Shown one piece after another: positions 10,906 to 23,734 of a DNA stretch of 64,000 nt. The DNA lies in assembly GCA_026260175.1 (NCBI GenBank), contig JAKCWW010001073.1, forward strand, positions 17,866 through 81,865, given 5' to 3'. Each line of letters starts with the position of its first letter. Position 1 is the first letter of the stretch. The notes below the pieces were generated by a model that saw only the letters and a program-made list of their open reading frames with translations, was not told the origin of the DNA and ran no database searches. Source of the stretch: Reticulitermes lucifugus. Taxonomy: Eukaryota; Arthropoda; Insecta; Blattodea; Rhinotermitidae. The translations under genes and the position numbers were made by a program.

Positions 10906-12494
10906 CTGCAAAAGTGAGTACACAATGAACATGAAATTAAAACAAAGAACATAATTACCCATGTTCACAAAATATACACCCATAACCTACTTCAAGTTAT
11001 ATCAACAAAAGTGGAAATGTCCACTTCAGTGAAGTAAACATTTTCAAAATATTGTGATTCTGTATTCCTTATTACCTTCAGACTAATTTATTGCAGATAT
11101 ATGTCCACTGCTGAAAACTTAATCACATTCCAGACATCGCACTGCACATAGGTAGGAATTCTTTTCTCTTATACCCTATTTCATTAAATATTTGCCGTAC
11201 CAAGAAAAAGCTTTTTACTAGTTTTGTTACTACTAGACCTTAACCATTTCAGGCCTGAAATTCACACAAATAATATTTAAAAGTTTAGTTCCTACTTCAT
11301 ATATGTATGAGCACATACAGTAACCACAGTGATTTTAAGTGTTGGTAATAATAATCATACTTTATGCCATGCACTTATGTTTTCTGTGATGAATCTTGAG
11401 AAAACTGACAGAAGTACAACTGGAACAGAGCAGGGGTTATATTGGGTGAATTGGACTGGTAAGGTGTTGTACAGAGAACCACAGTACATTTTGCAGGTTA
11501 GGAAAAGACACCAAATGCAGTCCTGTGAATCATTAATTATCGGACCAGTTACATGGCGATTCAAATCGAAACTGTATATTAATATAGTAAAAGCTCCAGA
11601 ATATTTTAAATGCAACAAGGGGTTCCATTTATTTAGGCCAAATATTTAAATCAACACACATTGATATAAAACAAAAATGCAACAGTTGTAAATTTAAGGA
11701 AAATATGACAAACGGTTCATCAAATATTCACTGTTGTTTATGAAATCCTGGCACCAACCACAATAATCCTACTGACAAATGTGTCTCCAACTTCTGTGAC
11801 TATTCAGGCAACATAATAGGTCTTTCTATCGTTGTTTAACCAGTACTTCTTAGAGAATATTGCATAATCTTCACTACTTAAGATTAACCCTTCAATGCCA
11901 GCATCAGCGCACTGCATTGTATGGACCTTCAATTCTTTACATGCTGCAGTAAATGTAATACCTCTCCATCCTGGGCAGTAGTTGGAATTTAAATCCCAGC
12001 GTAATTGAAAAGTTAATGAAACTATTGGTGGGAACAAAATGCCCTCAGCAAGAGATGCTGAAAAAGTCACATGCAGCTTCGGGATTTGAGCCAGGATGTT
12101 AAGTTATACTCTCATACATTCACATCTTTGTTCATATTTTAAAAATTAATATACAAGCAATAACAAATTAGATTATCACAGCAAATCATTTTCACTTCCA
12201 ATGTTACATCATAAGCAATAATTCAATACAATTTTATAAATTATTAAGAAATTTGAAGATTATAACCCTTTCACTGCCACATGTTGCAAGCAAAGATGTG
12301 TCTTCTTAGCCAGATTTTTTTATAGTTGCAAATCATGATACTGTCATTTCAATACATGAATGCCTATGAAGGAATTTCTTTGTTTGCAGCTGGAAGAAGT
12401 GTACAACCTTTTAAAATGTATGTACATTACATCCAGCACTGACATTGAAAGCGCCACTCAGGTACAGGTAATGGTCAGTCCACAAAATGCTATT

Positions 12495-12740
12495 GGAGGC
12501 ACATAGGGGGAGTAGAGGTATAGCTCTACCCATGCTTACCCTTGGCACTAGATGAGAGTGGGTGGTCAACACCATACCCCAGCTGCTTTACCCCCAAGAA
12601 AGAGACCTGGTATCCACTGTACAGGAGGCAGGGCGGGCCGTGTAGAAAAGAAAATCTCTTGGATCCACCGGGGTTCGCACCCCGAACCACCCAGCCCATA
12701 GTGAGTCACTATACCAACTATGCTATCCCAGCCCTGAACA
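12495..12740 (-). mobile_element. tRNA-derived SINE, family B, copy 2
   Basis: Reverse-complement copy with GGGGTTCGCACCCCGAACC as the B-box region and TAGTGACTC ACTAT-like head near 12700-12720. The far end reads AGGGGGAGTAGAGGTATAGC. Confidence 0.7.
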
Positions 12741-13144
12741 CAACATATCACATAATAATTTAATTTATAGGTTATTCGACAAAGCCAGTCGATTATAAAG
12801 GTTATACCGGGCAGATACAGGGGGAGTAAAATCCTGAAGAGTGTACAGGTAAGGACTTGCAGGGTGCATAAATCATATATGGTGAGAGGGTGAGATAAAC
12901 CGTGACAATATTTGGTAAATATGGCCAAGTCTTCTGGCTGAGATTTTAACAGAATACCTTCCAAATACAAGTGTTGCCATTACATCAACTTGCCGATTAC
13001 AACACAAAAGATATGAACGTTCAAAACAAATAAGGGATAACAACTTAAAACCATTTGTCACTGAGATAGTGACACCCTACAAACATAAAGGAAAAGGTAA
13101 GGTTGTTTCTGTGCGTAACTCTGAATACTGCCATGATGACACAA

Positions 13145-13378
13145 AGGGAGTGCAGGTGTAACTCCACTCATTGTTATCCTCAGTGCTAGATTGCAGTAAG
13201 TGATTAAGTTTCATGCCCCAGCTGTCCTAACCTCAGGAAAGGGCCTCAGTATACAACAGACAGGGGCTGGGTGACTCCAGTGCCGGTCTGGATGTAGTGT
13301 AGAAGAAAGAACCTCTTGCTTGCACCAGTGTCCAGCCTATAGCCTAGTCAGTATACCGGTTGAGCTACACCGGCTCTC
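13145..13378 (-). mobile_element. tRNA-derived SINE, family B, copy 3
   Basis: Divergent reverse-complement copy, ending in the tRNA-like head CCGGTTGAGCTACACCGGCT at 13356-13375. Body motifs CCAGCTGTCCTAACCTC and GCCGGTCTGGATGTAGTG match the family. Confidence 0.62.
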
Positions 13379-13436
13379 ACTACATATGCATAAGTACATC
13401 AGGCAGTGAAGGGGTTAATTTATCATAATATCAAAT

Positions 13437-13687
13437 CTAATATCGCAACACAGAAACTGGATGACGGCATTTTAAATGTCGTAACAAATCATGTTTATGT
13501 TTGCTCCTGTAGGCACAATACATGCAGTAAAACTGGGCTTCTTTGCCACATTCGACACGTATATGGCGCTTAAGGTTCTCTCTGTGGCGGTACCCACGAC
13601 CGCACACTTCACAGCGATGAATAATGCTGTCCGATTCTCTCCCAGACTGTAGCAACCCCAGTGTCACATCTTCAATATTTATTCTCC
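13437..13687 (-). CDS. lola: lola alternative terminal exon Z15 (zinc-finger pair)
   Basis: The acceptor ends TTATTGTTTCAG; two bases (GG) plus 82 residues. Finger 1 is C25, C28, H41, C46 (GYRHRENLKRHIRVEC); the inter-finger linker is ECGKEAQF; finger 2 is C54, C57, H70, H75 (SKHKHDLLRHLKCRH). It is closely related to Z17 in fingers and also in the linker, where both have an I-[ND]-[IL]-[ED]-D pattern. The seven-residue tail ends in Arg-Tyr. Confidence 0.89.
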
Positions 13688-13867
13688 CTGAAACAATAAC
13701 ATGTGTGTACATTAACATAAAATGAAGCACAACTCTCCTAAGTGTCCTTAGAGTATCAAGTCGTGTGTGTTATGAGGTGTTACAGTACTGTAATGTACAA
13801 ATTGGCAATAATATGCAATAGCTTTACTCACCACCCTTTGCACCTACCTGCAAACCACAAAATCAGT

Positions 13868-14040
13868 GAGTCTTCTGGGATATGATACCATGTAGTTTGG
13901 TGGATGATATCAATATTTCAGAGGAACCTACTGCTTACATCTGAAGATGAAGACACCAAGTTGACTTCAAAATCTTGGTACTTATCTACAAGATGAAACA
14001 GAGTCACATCCCAGAAAACTCACCATCACGATTATCTCAA
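13868..14040. repeat. Foldback family F1 copy
   Basis: GTCTTCTGGGATATGATACC at the left arm; right arm CTTGGTACTTATCTACAAG ... GAGTCACATCCCAGAAAACTC. Confidence 0.68.
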
Positions 14041-15814
14041 GCCACACACAATCATAAATTGTTTTTTAATTTTGTAAAATCTGTATCCCATATGCCTTAT
14101 CACAATAAACAGATTACAGTTACACAAAGCCTTTGTTATATCACAGGAGATGAAACTTTGTGATTTACACAGGTCACCTAGTGTTGTCAGGGTAATATAA
14201 TCTAGAAAATTTCACAGGGGCTAAAAGTTTAGCTTGGAAGTGGGACAAGATATGCACATAGAATTTTGGTGGATAAATCTCATGGAAAGTGGTCATTAGG
14301 AACGATACAAAACAGAAAGGAGGATGGTGTAAAATGTAGATCTTATGGAAACCAGTTCTGAGGGTGGGAGACTGACAGAACTGGATTAGAATTATGTTCA
14401 AATGGTGGGTTGTGTTATCAGCAGTTGTGGAGACTTTGAGGAGTTCCACTGCTTATCCAATGCACAACTCCCTATCCCTTTCTTTGACTAAAAACCCAAT
14501 TTGTCTAAATGCTGAAGCTGTGGTAGCCAATTCAAACTGTCTCTCTTCCAAATCCACACACTCATTCCATATTTTTCAATATCTTCCTCAGTCCAGACAT
14601 TCTTTTGGTTTATATTATATATTCTCTTACGGTTGTTTGTCAATGAAACAAAACAAATGAAATCGCTTAAACCTTGTACCTAAACAGATGGTCATCTATG
14701 ATTTAAGTGATTTTAATATACATAAAATTCCAGGCCTTTATTTCTCACTAAACTTTATCATGACAACTATGTCAAAGTAAGTAAAAAAAGGCTGCATTTT
14801 TTTACTGGGTTATATTAGTTATGAATACACACAGTATTTGAGGTAAACTGTAAATTTTGTCACACAGCATACCAGAGTAACACAATATTCATGTGAGGTG
14901 AAGGGTTAATATAAGATGGATGACAATGATGAATTCTATGGCACAATGGCACAAATATGACATGGAAACGTTTGATTTGTGATCAAAATAGAAACTGCAT
15001 TACAATTGTTTTATTCTGTCCTCACATATCAACACATACAGTCTTCTTTCTATTAAATAAGCAACATGTTACTATTGTAGACAGCAAATAAAAATTACTG
15101 AAATAAATAAAGAAATTCATCTGCTTGTTTCAAGAAATTCCTTGTTATACAGACTTAAAAAATGAAACATTAAGAAAGTATTATTTAGTTTTTATTTTAA
15201 TATCAGAAGCAACTGTTGTATTTGATGGCATGATGAAAACGAAAACGTGTATACCAGTCAATGATACAATGCAACAGACTCCAATTTTAAGATATTAATT
15301 TAATATGTTACAAGAGGACACTTGTTTTGTAGTATTATCTTACACAATGTAAATGCTTATCACAGACAGAATACTGTAATCCTGAATGTATATCACCAAA
15401 TGTAACATTGAAGGGTCCAGGAATACTAGAAATGTCAGGAAAACAGACCTATAAAAAGCACTTGTACATGTATGCTAACGGCTCACAAACTGCCATTCAG
15501 AGACTAAAATTGGTGTACACAACTGAATGTTTCTAGGCGATCAGGGGCACAGTGAAAACTACAGTAGCTTATATTTTGTACGTCAATTTTAAGGCAAGTT
15601 CACACACATACACAAAATAATGGCTTAGGTGGTAATACTGTTTGTTTCAGAAAAATTTTATTTTTACAGTATCTTGTGTAAATTAAATGTATAATTACAT
15701 TAGCTTCCTCTTTACAGAAAGGAAACAGTTTGCAAAACACTGCATAAAACATCACATTTGAGACTCTCACAGAAACAGTTATTAATATTATGACCTTACA
15801 CAATCTGATGTCAC

Positions 15815-15965
15815 TTTGTTACAGAGATACCAACATTTTGGTAAAGACTGCTCTGTCACCTGCATCTTCAGACAGATAAAAATGGGAGACAGCAGGTTCC
15901 TCTGAAACACTGGTACCTATCAACCATACTACATGGCACCACATCACAGGAGGCTGTATATCTAA
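15815..15965. repeat. Foldback family F1 copy
   Basis: GAGATACCAACATTTTGG on the left is mirrored by GAAACACTGGTACCTATC and CACATCACAGGAGGCTG on the right, around a CATCTTCAG centre. Confidence 0.65.
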
Positions 15966-16200
15966 CATGACAAGTACATGTGAGATTTGTGGCGGACAAA
16001 GTGGCACCAGGACAGGCTTTTCTCCGAGTATTTCGGTTTTCCCCTGTCAATATCATTCCAACAATGCTCCATACTCATCTTCATATACATTTGGCTCTTG
16101 CCAGAAGGGCAATGGGCAAAGCCTAAAAACCTGTAAAATGCAATACTTTTTTGGGTATTGGGGAGCACTGGATACAAAAGTACTTTCACAGTGTTAAGTC
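15966..16200. repeat. Dispersed repeat C, copy 1
   Basis: The reverse complement matches 30365-30600: CCACTTTGTCCNCCACAAATC, GATGAGTATGGAGCATTG, and GTGAAAGTACTTTT with GCTCCCCAATAC. The short frames on both strands here are repeat shadows. Confidence 0.7.
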
Positions 16201-16331
16201 TTCAACAGGTTAAAGCGCTGAAGTTAAACTAGAAAAATTTTATAGTTACAGATTTTATAGCATATGACATAAGGTTATTTTTTTGGAGGGAGGGGGGGCA
16301 GGTCCTGTAGTTTTCAAAAAAGTAATTGTTC

Positions 16332-16579
16332 CTAATAACAAACAGAGAAATCTGCAAAGGCTTCATTTTTGTGCAACTGTTTCATATGTTTCACAACATT
16401 TATTTTCTGTTTGGCTCGATAGTCACAGAAAGGGCACTGAAACTTTGCAGGTTTGCCACACTCATAGCGGCCATGTCTCCACAGAGAGCGGTATCGAAGG
16501 TAAACTTTCCCACAGTCGTTGCATTGGAAGACTCTTTCCTGGGTTGCTGTTGAGTTCATATCATATGACCAGCTACATG
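16332..16579 (-). CDS. lola: lola alternative terminal exon Z14 (zinc-finger pair)
   Basis: The acceptor ends TTCTTTTTGCAG; two bases (CA) plus 81 residues. The linker is short (18 residues). Finger 1 is C19, C22, H35, C40 with SLWRHGRYEC; finger 2 is C48, C51, H64, H69 with YRAKQK. The inter-finger linker is ECGKPAKFQ, in place of ECGKEPQFQ, and is shared only with Z16 (ECGKPAMFQ). With Z15, Z16 and Z17 it forms an alternating A-B-A-B set. The 12-residue tail ends in Cys-Tyr. Confidence 0.88.
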
Positions 16580-17308
16580 CTGCAAAAAGAATAAATGCAT
16601 GTACCAAAAGTAAAATGGGTCAGATCCAGAGAAACTACACCCACAGTGTATTTTCACATATTATATATTACAGACATATTACAAAAGACAAAATTACCAC
16701 CAAAAATCTACATCTTCATTACCTGTCCTTACAAGAGCTGAAGTTACAGTGCTTAAGGTTAAATCCACAGCACTGGTTACTGACAGCTGTCTCTAAACTA
16801 AACATCAAATTCAACTAGAAAACAACTTCTAAATTCTGAGAGTGAAATTTCATTCACAGGAGGTGTAATGGTTATCTCACCATGACGCAATGTACTGAAA
16901 TAATTTAAGATTTTAAGCTTTTACAGTGAGTAAACTCACTAAAATATTATGGGCTACCAACTGCAACACAGATGGGTCAAAATCCAATTGTTATTGAGAT
17001 CTGCTGTTCTCCTCAACAAGGCCTGTTTATGGGGACAGAGAGGGTTTCTGAAACACTGGTTTTGACCCAGTTATGGTTGGTAGCTTGTGAACATTTCAGT
17101 GACTTCCAAAATTAATTATCGGCATTTCCTACACTACTGATTTCATGACCATAATACTGTGACTTGGGTTGTAAGGAATTATATACCATAGGGTATTTTC
17201 TTGACACTAGACATAATGATTATGTTATCATAATTCAGTCTTCTGGAATTAGACACATGCATCTTCTCCAAACTAAACAAACTTATTATACTACCCTGAC
17301 TTTGTCTT

Positions 17309-17372
17309 AATGAATTGGACAGGAGCATTTACTTCACATCAATGAATTGGACAGGAGCATTTACTTCACATC
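17309..17372. repeat. Perfect 32-bp tandem duplication
   Basis: The unit starting AATGAATTGGACAGGAGCAT occurs at 17309-17340 and again at 17341-17372 without mismatch, so it is recent. Confidence 0.9.
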
Positions 17373-18550
17373 AGATGTGTTGGTTCTGCTACCTGTTGTT
17401 TTTATTGATTCAGTTGTTTATTGCAACCTAGCCTGCCTTTGTGTTGTTATATTTGACGAGGTTGCTTATTGCAACTCAGAATGTTAAATTTACTAGTGAC
17501 TTGTTTCATATTCAATCGTCGATGGACAAAGTCTGGATTTCTGAAACTTATTTATGTAAATGTAAATGAGGTTGACTCAAATGCAGTACAGACATTTTGA
17601 AACATGTTTTGTTCTGCCCTCTTGGACACAAAAGAAGATAATTATTAAACATGCTGAAAGAAAAATGTACTGTATGATCCCCAGCCTGATGAAATTTGAA
17701 AAAATAAATAGTACAAGCATCAGTCATTTATAACACTTACCATATATTTTGATTAAACATACAATTAGAATCCTAATACAAAATATTATAACATCACAAA
17801 AATTAAAGTATCAATAAAATGCACTCATTAGAAACAGGATTATGTACTGTATTACACATGTCTTTAGAACAAGGAGTTTCATAACAATGTTTCAGTGTTT
17901 CACAAATAGCACAGAGAGTATAGTTCCCATCAATAATCTCACAGATTAGAACAAGCACAGAATTACTTAACAGAACAGGTCATGTGTCTGACTGGTGCCT
18001 ACCTAGTGGGACTTCCTTATGGTAGCATTGGGGCACCCAAGANGGGGGGGGGGGCTGCCAGGCTTCAGTGCCCCTGCCAAAGTGAAATTTAAAAAAAACA
18101 CAGATTTTGTAGACATGATGATTTCAAAGGTTTTACGTGATTTATGCTTCAGCCTAAAACAGCTACTGAAATTGGATGATGACTGGTATAATGGAATATT
18201 GGAAAAATATAATAAAAACGTACGAATATGTAGATGTTTTTCTTTTCAGCTAGTTTTAATTTTCCCTGTAACCTAACTAGATGTCGGCTCAGAGATTTTG
18301 ATACAATTTTCATAGCATAGTTTTTAAACTCAAACATAAATTATATATACCTCAGGGTCAGCCCCCCCCCCCTCCAAAGAAACATTTTGGGTGCACGTAT
18401 GTATGGAAGGGCTGAGTCTAAAATTATTATATGATTAATGAGAAGGCCTAATAGAATGTTTCTTTCAGCACAGCCACTCAACCTCTTATGTTTAGTGTAT
18501 ATAGCAGGGTTCAATTTTTGTCACATAAGTTTGTATTCTGCTTTTAATAT

Positions 18551-18826
18551 AGTCTTCTCGGGCCATCAGCTGTGTCAGATGTTTTAAAAGATACAACGTT
18601 CCGGGGACTGGCTCCATCCCCATCCTCAGGTAGAACCAGTATAACCCAGCACTCGTCTGTCCTGTGTTTATATACCTGCCGAGGCAGGGAGTATCAGAAC
18701 GGCTCGGAGTGCAGCAACCAATTAGAATCAGTAGGCAGGTTGATTCTAATTGGTTAGTGCACTCCAAAGTCCCCAAAACGTTGTATTTTTTAAACCACTT
18801 GACGCAGCTGATGGCCCGAGAAGACT
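18551..18826. mobile_element. Foldback element F2, about 50-bp inverted termini
   Basis: Begins AGTCTTCTCGGGCCATCAGC and ends with its exact complement, CAGCTGATGGCCCGAGAAGACT; the 22 outer bases are perfect and similarity reaches about 50 bp inward (to ATACAACGTT). The interior repeats CCAATTAGAATCAGTAGG and CTGATTCTAATTGG-like sequence as an inner palindrome. Non-autonomous. Confidence 0.85.
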
Positions 18827-19691
18827 AAATTAAATCATGTTGCCATGAAAGTTTTAAAACTTATATTGTATTCTGCTTGTTGACAACTAAGAAATAACTA
18901 AATTAGGTGTGGCATGACCTCAATTATTAATCTCAGGCTTCTCAGCGAGAGTTATTTGTAAAAAAACTGACACCCTATAAACACTTCACACTGTTCTTGT
19001 TCATGTTTATCTTAATATTGCAACTACTTAAATTAACACATTCACAAATATAGCTTTGATAACAATTAGGCAAAAATGGTTATCAAAAATTCAGCGTTTG
19101 AAACGTTAGAAAAGGTAGACGGATGTATGAAGACCTCCTTCAAACCCTCCCAGCCCGTGACCTAGCTGCAATGACCCAACACAAAAATCTGGGTAAGACA
19201 CAGCCCACTCGCTTTCCGCAGTGCATAGAGTCCATTGCCAGTATTTGAATTTAAAAAGATTTCTTTCATATTCCTTTAAAGAATGTGCATATCTCCTAAC
19301 AAAAATTTTTATTCAGATATTTAGTTTCATTTTTGTCAAAATTTCTGTGAGGGCTGTGGCCCTGAAGCCGTTACAGACTAACAGCCCCTGGTGCCTACAC
19401 AGGTCATTTTATCTATGTCATCATATTTTACCAACACAATAAGAAGACTATCCTATTTGGATCTGAGAACGGCATGTTACACATAGGATTTTAGATTTCT
19501 GGGTACTGTGTCCATCATCTTGTATTAAAAAAGAATATGTTTCAGACACTGATCTGTTTGTGTCCCCATGTGAAAGGGTGGGGAGGCACCTACTGAGTGG
19601 CATCCAGCAGAAAGCACTGTTCTCAGTTACTGGAGTGGTGACATATGAAAACGACATAACAAAATTCTTATTTAAAACATTACTTAATAAT

Positions 19692-19990
19692 TCAGGATGT
19701 CAGCTTGTCAGGATGATGTTTTCGAATATGCACGGCTAGATTTCCACGCTGTTTAGCCCGATATGAACACCAAGAACACTGATGTGAAGGTTCTTTTCCA
19801 CCACACTCCACCAACTGATGCCTGTTTAATGTACTCTTCCAACGATACTGCTTGCCGCAGTCTTGACAACTGTAAAGTTTAATGGAAATATGTCTTCTTT
19901 TATAGTGCTTCAATGGTGACATCATATTCATGGGAATAACCTGATCCCAGGGCTGCCATTTTCGTAATGAAGGCCATGATACTGAAGTTA
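19692..19990 (-). CDS. lola: lola alternative terminal exon Z13 (zinc-finger pair)
   Basis: The acceptor ends TTTCCTTTTGCAG; two bases (TA) plus 98 residues. The linker is Trp-rich at the start, then basic (KHYKRRH). Finger 1 is C41, C44, H57, C62 with the core YRWKSTLNRH. The inter-finger linker has one extra Gly (ECGGKEPSHQ), unlike every other exon here. Finger 2 is C71, C74, H87 and then H91 or H92. Open frame, acceptor and phase are all normal. It has no obvious close partner in the array. Confidence 0.87.
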
Positions 19991-21129
19991 CTGCAAAAGG
20001 AAACAAATATGTCAGGAGAAAAAGAAAATCATCAGTTTGAAGATAGGAATCCATTCAGGAAGTAAAAATAAATGAAGAAGTACTCATTAATTATGTTAAT
20101 GTCATGAGAGAACACTAAAAACCTTCTTAATTATCAGAATCAAATAATAACTGTATGGTGATTTATTGAGACTTAGGTATTAATTTCTTCAGTCATGGCA
20201 AGGAGTCCAGTGGTTAGCATGCCTGCTTCAAATTCAGAATAAGCCATATACCATAATCACTCAAGATTTTGACTTCCTACCAGATTCTTTACACAATAAC
20301 ATCTTCTCGTGCTGACAGCCACATTAAGTGGTTCAAGCAAACTAATTTTCATACATTTTGTCTTCTTCAATGTAAATGTGAAGAAAGTATCTTAAACCAG
20401 GCCAAAACTGCTTTCTTCCAGATGCCTTCAAATTCATCATCCTATCATCTGCAACTCAGGAACTGTTAAATACACTACAGTGAAGTTCCCACGACTGGTG
20501 TATGTGACAAATGCACCAGGAACTGCAAATTTTACAAGGAGCCAAGTGAATAATTGCCACACCATTCCCACAATTTATTTATTTGACAAACACCTGTACT
20601 CATGTACACTTGCCAAATGTTTGCTTGGTCATTATCATCACATTCCCATTACTTGGGTACTGGCTGCTTGATGTACTGAATGACCATCCACACATAAGTC
20701 ACTTTTCTGCTTGTCAAGTATAAGCGAGTTGTGGGAAAGCAACAACAAGTCTTGATTTCATGAGTCAACAAAGACAGGTAATTTGTTTGACTTGTGCCAC
20801 ATTCACAGTCTGTTGAAAATGGAGAAACAGTCAACATTTGAAGCAGTGTAGGGTTCCCATGACATAGCAAGTAATCACAAGTAACAAATATTTATTAACT
20901 ATACGAGTCATGGGAATGCAGCTTAAGAAACAACAGACAGTGTGTCATGACATACCAGTTTGCTAGTGTTTTATGGACACCCCAGTCTTCACTCTTGGTG
21001 TAAAGTGACTGACAGCTCACCCAGTCCAGATATTCACAATTCTGTATTACATCAGGGTCTCCCTCCCACATCCATCAACCAAAAATTATTAATTTACATT
21101 TGATATATGAGGTCCTCATGGCAATTAGT

Positions 21130-21265
21130 ATCAAGATTACAGTCTTCCCAGATGTATATCAATACTGAGCCCTCAATATGGAGGTAGTAGGCTCCTCTGA
21201 AATACAAGGCATCACATCCCAGAAGACTAAACATGAATTTTGAACATGTTCACAATCATTGATTA
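21130..21265. repeat. Foldback family F1 copy (degraded)
   Basis: Right arm GGCTCCTCTGAAATACAAGG followed by CATCACATCCCAGAAGACT; the left arm is much decayed (GTCTTCCCAGATGTATATC). Confidence 0.6.
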
Positions 21266-23159
21266 TTACACATAAGTTGCACAATATGCATAAACTTAAT
21301 GCATATAGGACTGCCTGTTCATTTGTCCATACACAAGTTTCAACTCCAAATCCACTGGACAGATGTGACAAAATTTGATATTAGTGGGCCCTTACTAACA
21401 GTTGCATGGCCATTTTCATAACAAATGACATCACAGAAGCATAACTTCATAAGGGAGGAAATGAAGCCACCATGATCATTCAGAATGCTGAAGTGCAAAA
21501 AAAAGGCATGTGGGAAGTGCGTGCACTGCAGTACAAACTGCACAATGTGGATAACCTGGGTTCAATGCTCAATAGAGACAAGAAATTTCTCTCTATCCCA
21601 TCATATCCAACCTGACCATTGGCCAGCAGGTGGTCATGCTTATCCTAATGTGCTTGTGGGTGACAATCTTTTGTACAGAAGTGCTCAAAACAAAAAGGTG
21701 AAAAGCAATAATTCTGAAATGATAAACAGAATTTTACTGTATTGTAATCCTTCTGCAACTATTTCTGCACATAATCCATGATATGTTCCTACTATAAAAC
21801 AAATACCAGCCACATTTGCCCCTTTTCAACATGAAGACACTATTGAGTTTCTCACGGTGGTAATGATTACAAAAAGCATTTTATTCTCAGATATAATACT
21901 GCACAGTACGAGTGCATGGTGTCAAGCCTCAGAAGATAGTGTCCTTCATAAGAAACATTATGCATTACAGCACAAAGCTTGGTCTCCTTTTCAATGGTAA
22001 ACTAATTTTGATTTCAGAGTGTAGGCTAATATATATGATAAACTGGGGAAGATACAAAGAATTCTAATTTGAACCAACTTTATTTATTTCATGTACAGGA
22101 GAAGTAATACAAAATAAAGGCGCCAAGTCATTTTTCAGGCCTCTCAAACTGTGGCTGACAAAATAAGACACATCCCCTACGCAGTTCCTCACAAGACTAT
22201 ACATGCCTTATCTGGGTATGTACACTCATGGTTTAGAACTATTGGTCTTAGAGAAACAAGTTCTTTACATAAAAATAAAAGGTTCAGGTACTTTTAAACA
22301 TTTCATTTCATATCTAGATTTTATAAATTGACCAATGATGCCAAAGTGTTTAGAAGACTTACTTTACCACTTGATGTAGTATGATGGTTATATCCATCCT
22401 TCTAATGTTAGCCACTTTAAGAACTGTGAATTATTTCATTCAGTGGATAAGAGATGTATTATACCTACACATAAGTTTGGGTGATATTTTTCAAACATTG
22501 TTTTAATGCTCTGAAGCCTGAGACTCACCTATATAGTATTTAAGAATTCAGTTCCTAACCCACACTGCATTCCAATTATAAAGACCAACCAGTTGATGCT
22601 GTATAAGTGAATAATCATTGTACATTCTGAGTATCGTTCAAAGTACATAAAGACATGGTGCATAAAAAAAACACTGTTAAAGCAGGTGGTCCATATAGTA
22701 ACCACCAGTAATTCTGCACAGGTATTACATTTATAGAGAATCAAATAATATACCACTGAGATAAACTGTACAAAAAACACATGAATCGTACTTGGCAATG
22801 GAAAGGTTAGCTGTTCAGATCTGAGAACAAACAACATTCATAATCAACAGAAGCCTAAAAAAATTAATAAATGCACTACACATATACCTCTACAGGATTA
22901 ACAATAGTAGTGGTAATACTTTTGTACAGAAATAAAACAAACACAATGGAAATTTTTAAAATACCTTAAATAGTACTGGCACATTTTGTTTTAGTTTTGG
23001 TGACACAGATATTTTAAAAGTGGAGGGAAATTGTTGGAAAGACTTGGGAATGTTTGTGAAATGTGGTAATGAATTAAAATAAAATTCATCATGCATCAAA
23101 GTGTCATGCCACAAAGACATATCAGGTGGCATGTAATTGTAAAGCTCCATACATTAACA

Positions 23160-23262
23160 TCAGCACTGGATGGAGGTAAACAGCTTAAAGTTTTGCCTGC
23201 TTTACTCCAAGTCAAGAGTCTCCAGGTACCATCAGACAGTTGGCTGGATATGTCACACTGTC
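23160..23262 (-). mobile_element. SINE family B fragment
   Basis: AGCACTGGATGGAGGTAAACAG and TTTACTCCAAG plus CTCCAGGTACCATC match the 3' half of the family. It is truncated and lies next to a fuller copy. Confidence 0.55.
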
Positions 23263-23324
23263 AGTTATGGAGGCTAGGTAAAGTAAAGTTGTCCCCCTGT
23301 CCACAACATAAAGGTATATAGAGA

Positions 23325-23578
23325 GAGAGAGCAGAGGTATAGCTCCACTCATTCTTAAACTCGGCACTCGACGGAGGTGAGTGGTCAGCTTCACATCCCA
23401 GCTGCGTTACTCCAAGAACAGAACCTCCAGTAACCATTGTGTTGGTGGTTGGGTGAGCCACAGAGCCAGACTGGACGTTCTGAAGAAGAGAAAATCTCTT
23501 ACTCCTGCCGGGAATCGAATCCCAGATCGTCCACCCCATAGCTCAGTCACTAAACCAACAATGCTATCCTAGCTCACC
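23325..23578 (-). mobile_element. tRNA-derived SINE, family B, copy 4
   Basis: Contains the B-box reverse complement GGGAATCGAATCCC and the head CCCATAGCTCAGTCAC ... ATGCTATCCTAGCTC; body motif GCCAGACTGGACG. One of the better preserved copies. Confidence 0.72.
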
Positions 23579-23734
23579 TAGATATGAAGGCAAATAAAAA
23601 AAATTCTTGCTTAGAAATTGAACCCTAATTTATCAGTCCACATTCACTCCAGTAACAGAGTTGTACAGGTTCACACAAACTTGAAGGGAATGATCACAGG
23701 AGCTGAATGAATATCCAGTAAAATCAACAGACTG

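Larger units (their letters stand above)
10906..13436. other. Intronic interval between Z15 and Z16
   Basis: Contains two minus-strand SINE family B copies at about 12495-12740 and 13145-13378. The stretch 10990-12490 is AT-rich with short non-conserved frames; nothing recognised. Confidence 0.6.
13688..16331. other. Intronic interval between Z14 and Z15
   Basis: Contains foldback copies at 13868-14040 and 15815-15965 and part of the dispersed repeat C (15966-16200). The rest (14050-15810) is AT-rich with no recognised feature. Confidence 0.6.
16580..19691. other. Intronic interval between Z13 and Z14
   Basis: Includes a 32-bp direct duplication (17309-17372), poly-G and poly-C tracts (18042-18054, 18362-18371) with an ambiguous base at 18043, and a long-armed foldback (18551-18826). 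No gene recognised. Confidence 0.6.
19991..23734. other. Intronic interval between Z12 and Z13
   Basis: Contains a foldback copy (21130-21265) and SINE family B material (23160-23262 and 23325-23578). The remainder is AT-rich; nothing recognised. Confidence 0.6.

Noticed and set aside
11329-12070. Overlapping 87-106-residue frames on both strands
   Set aside because: No motif recognised and no splice signals that make sense; treated as chance frames.
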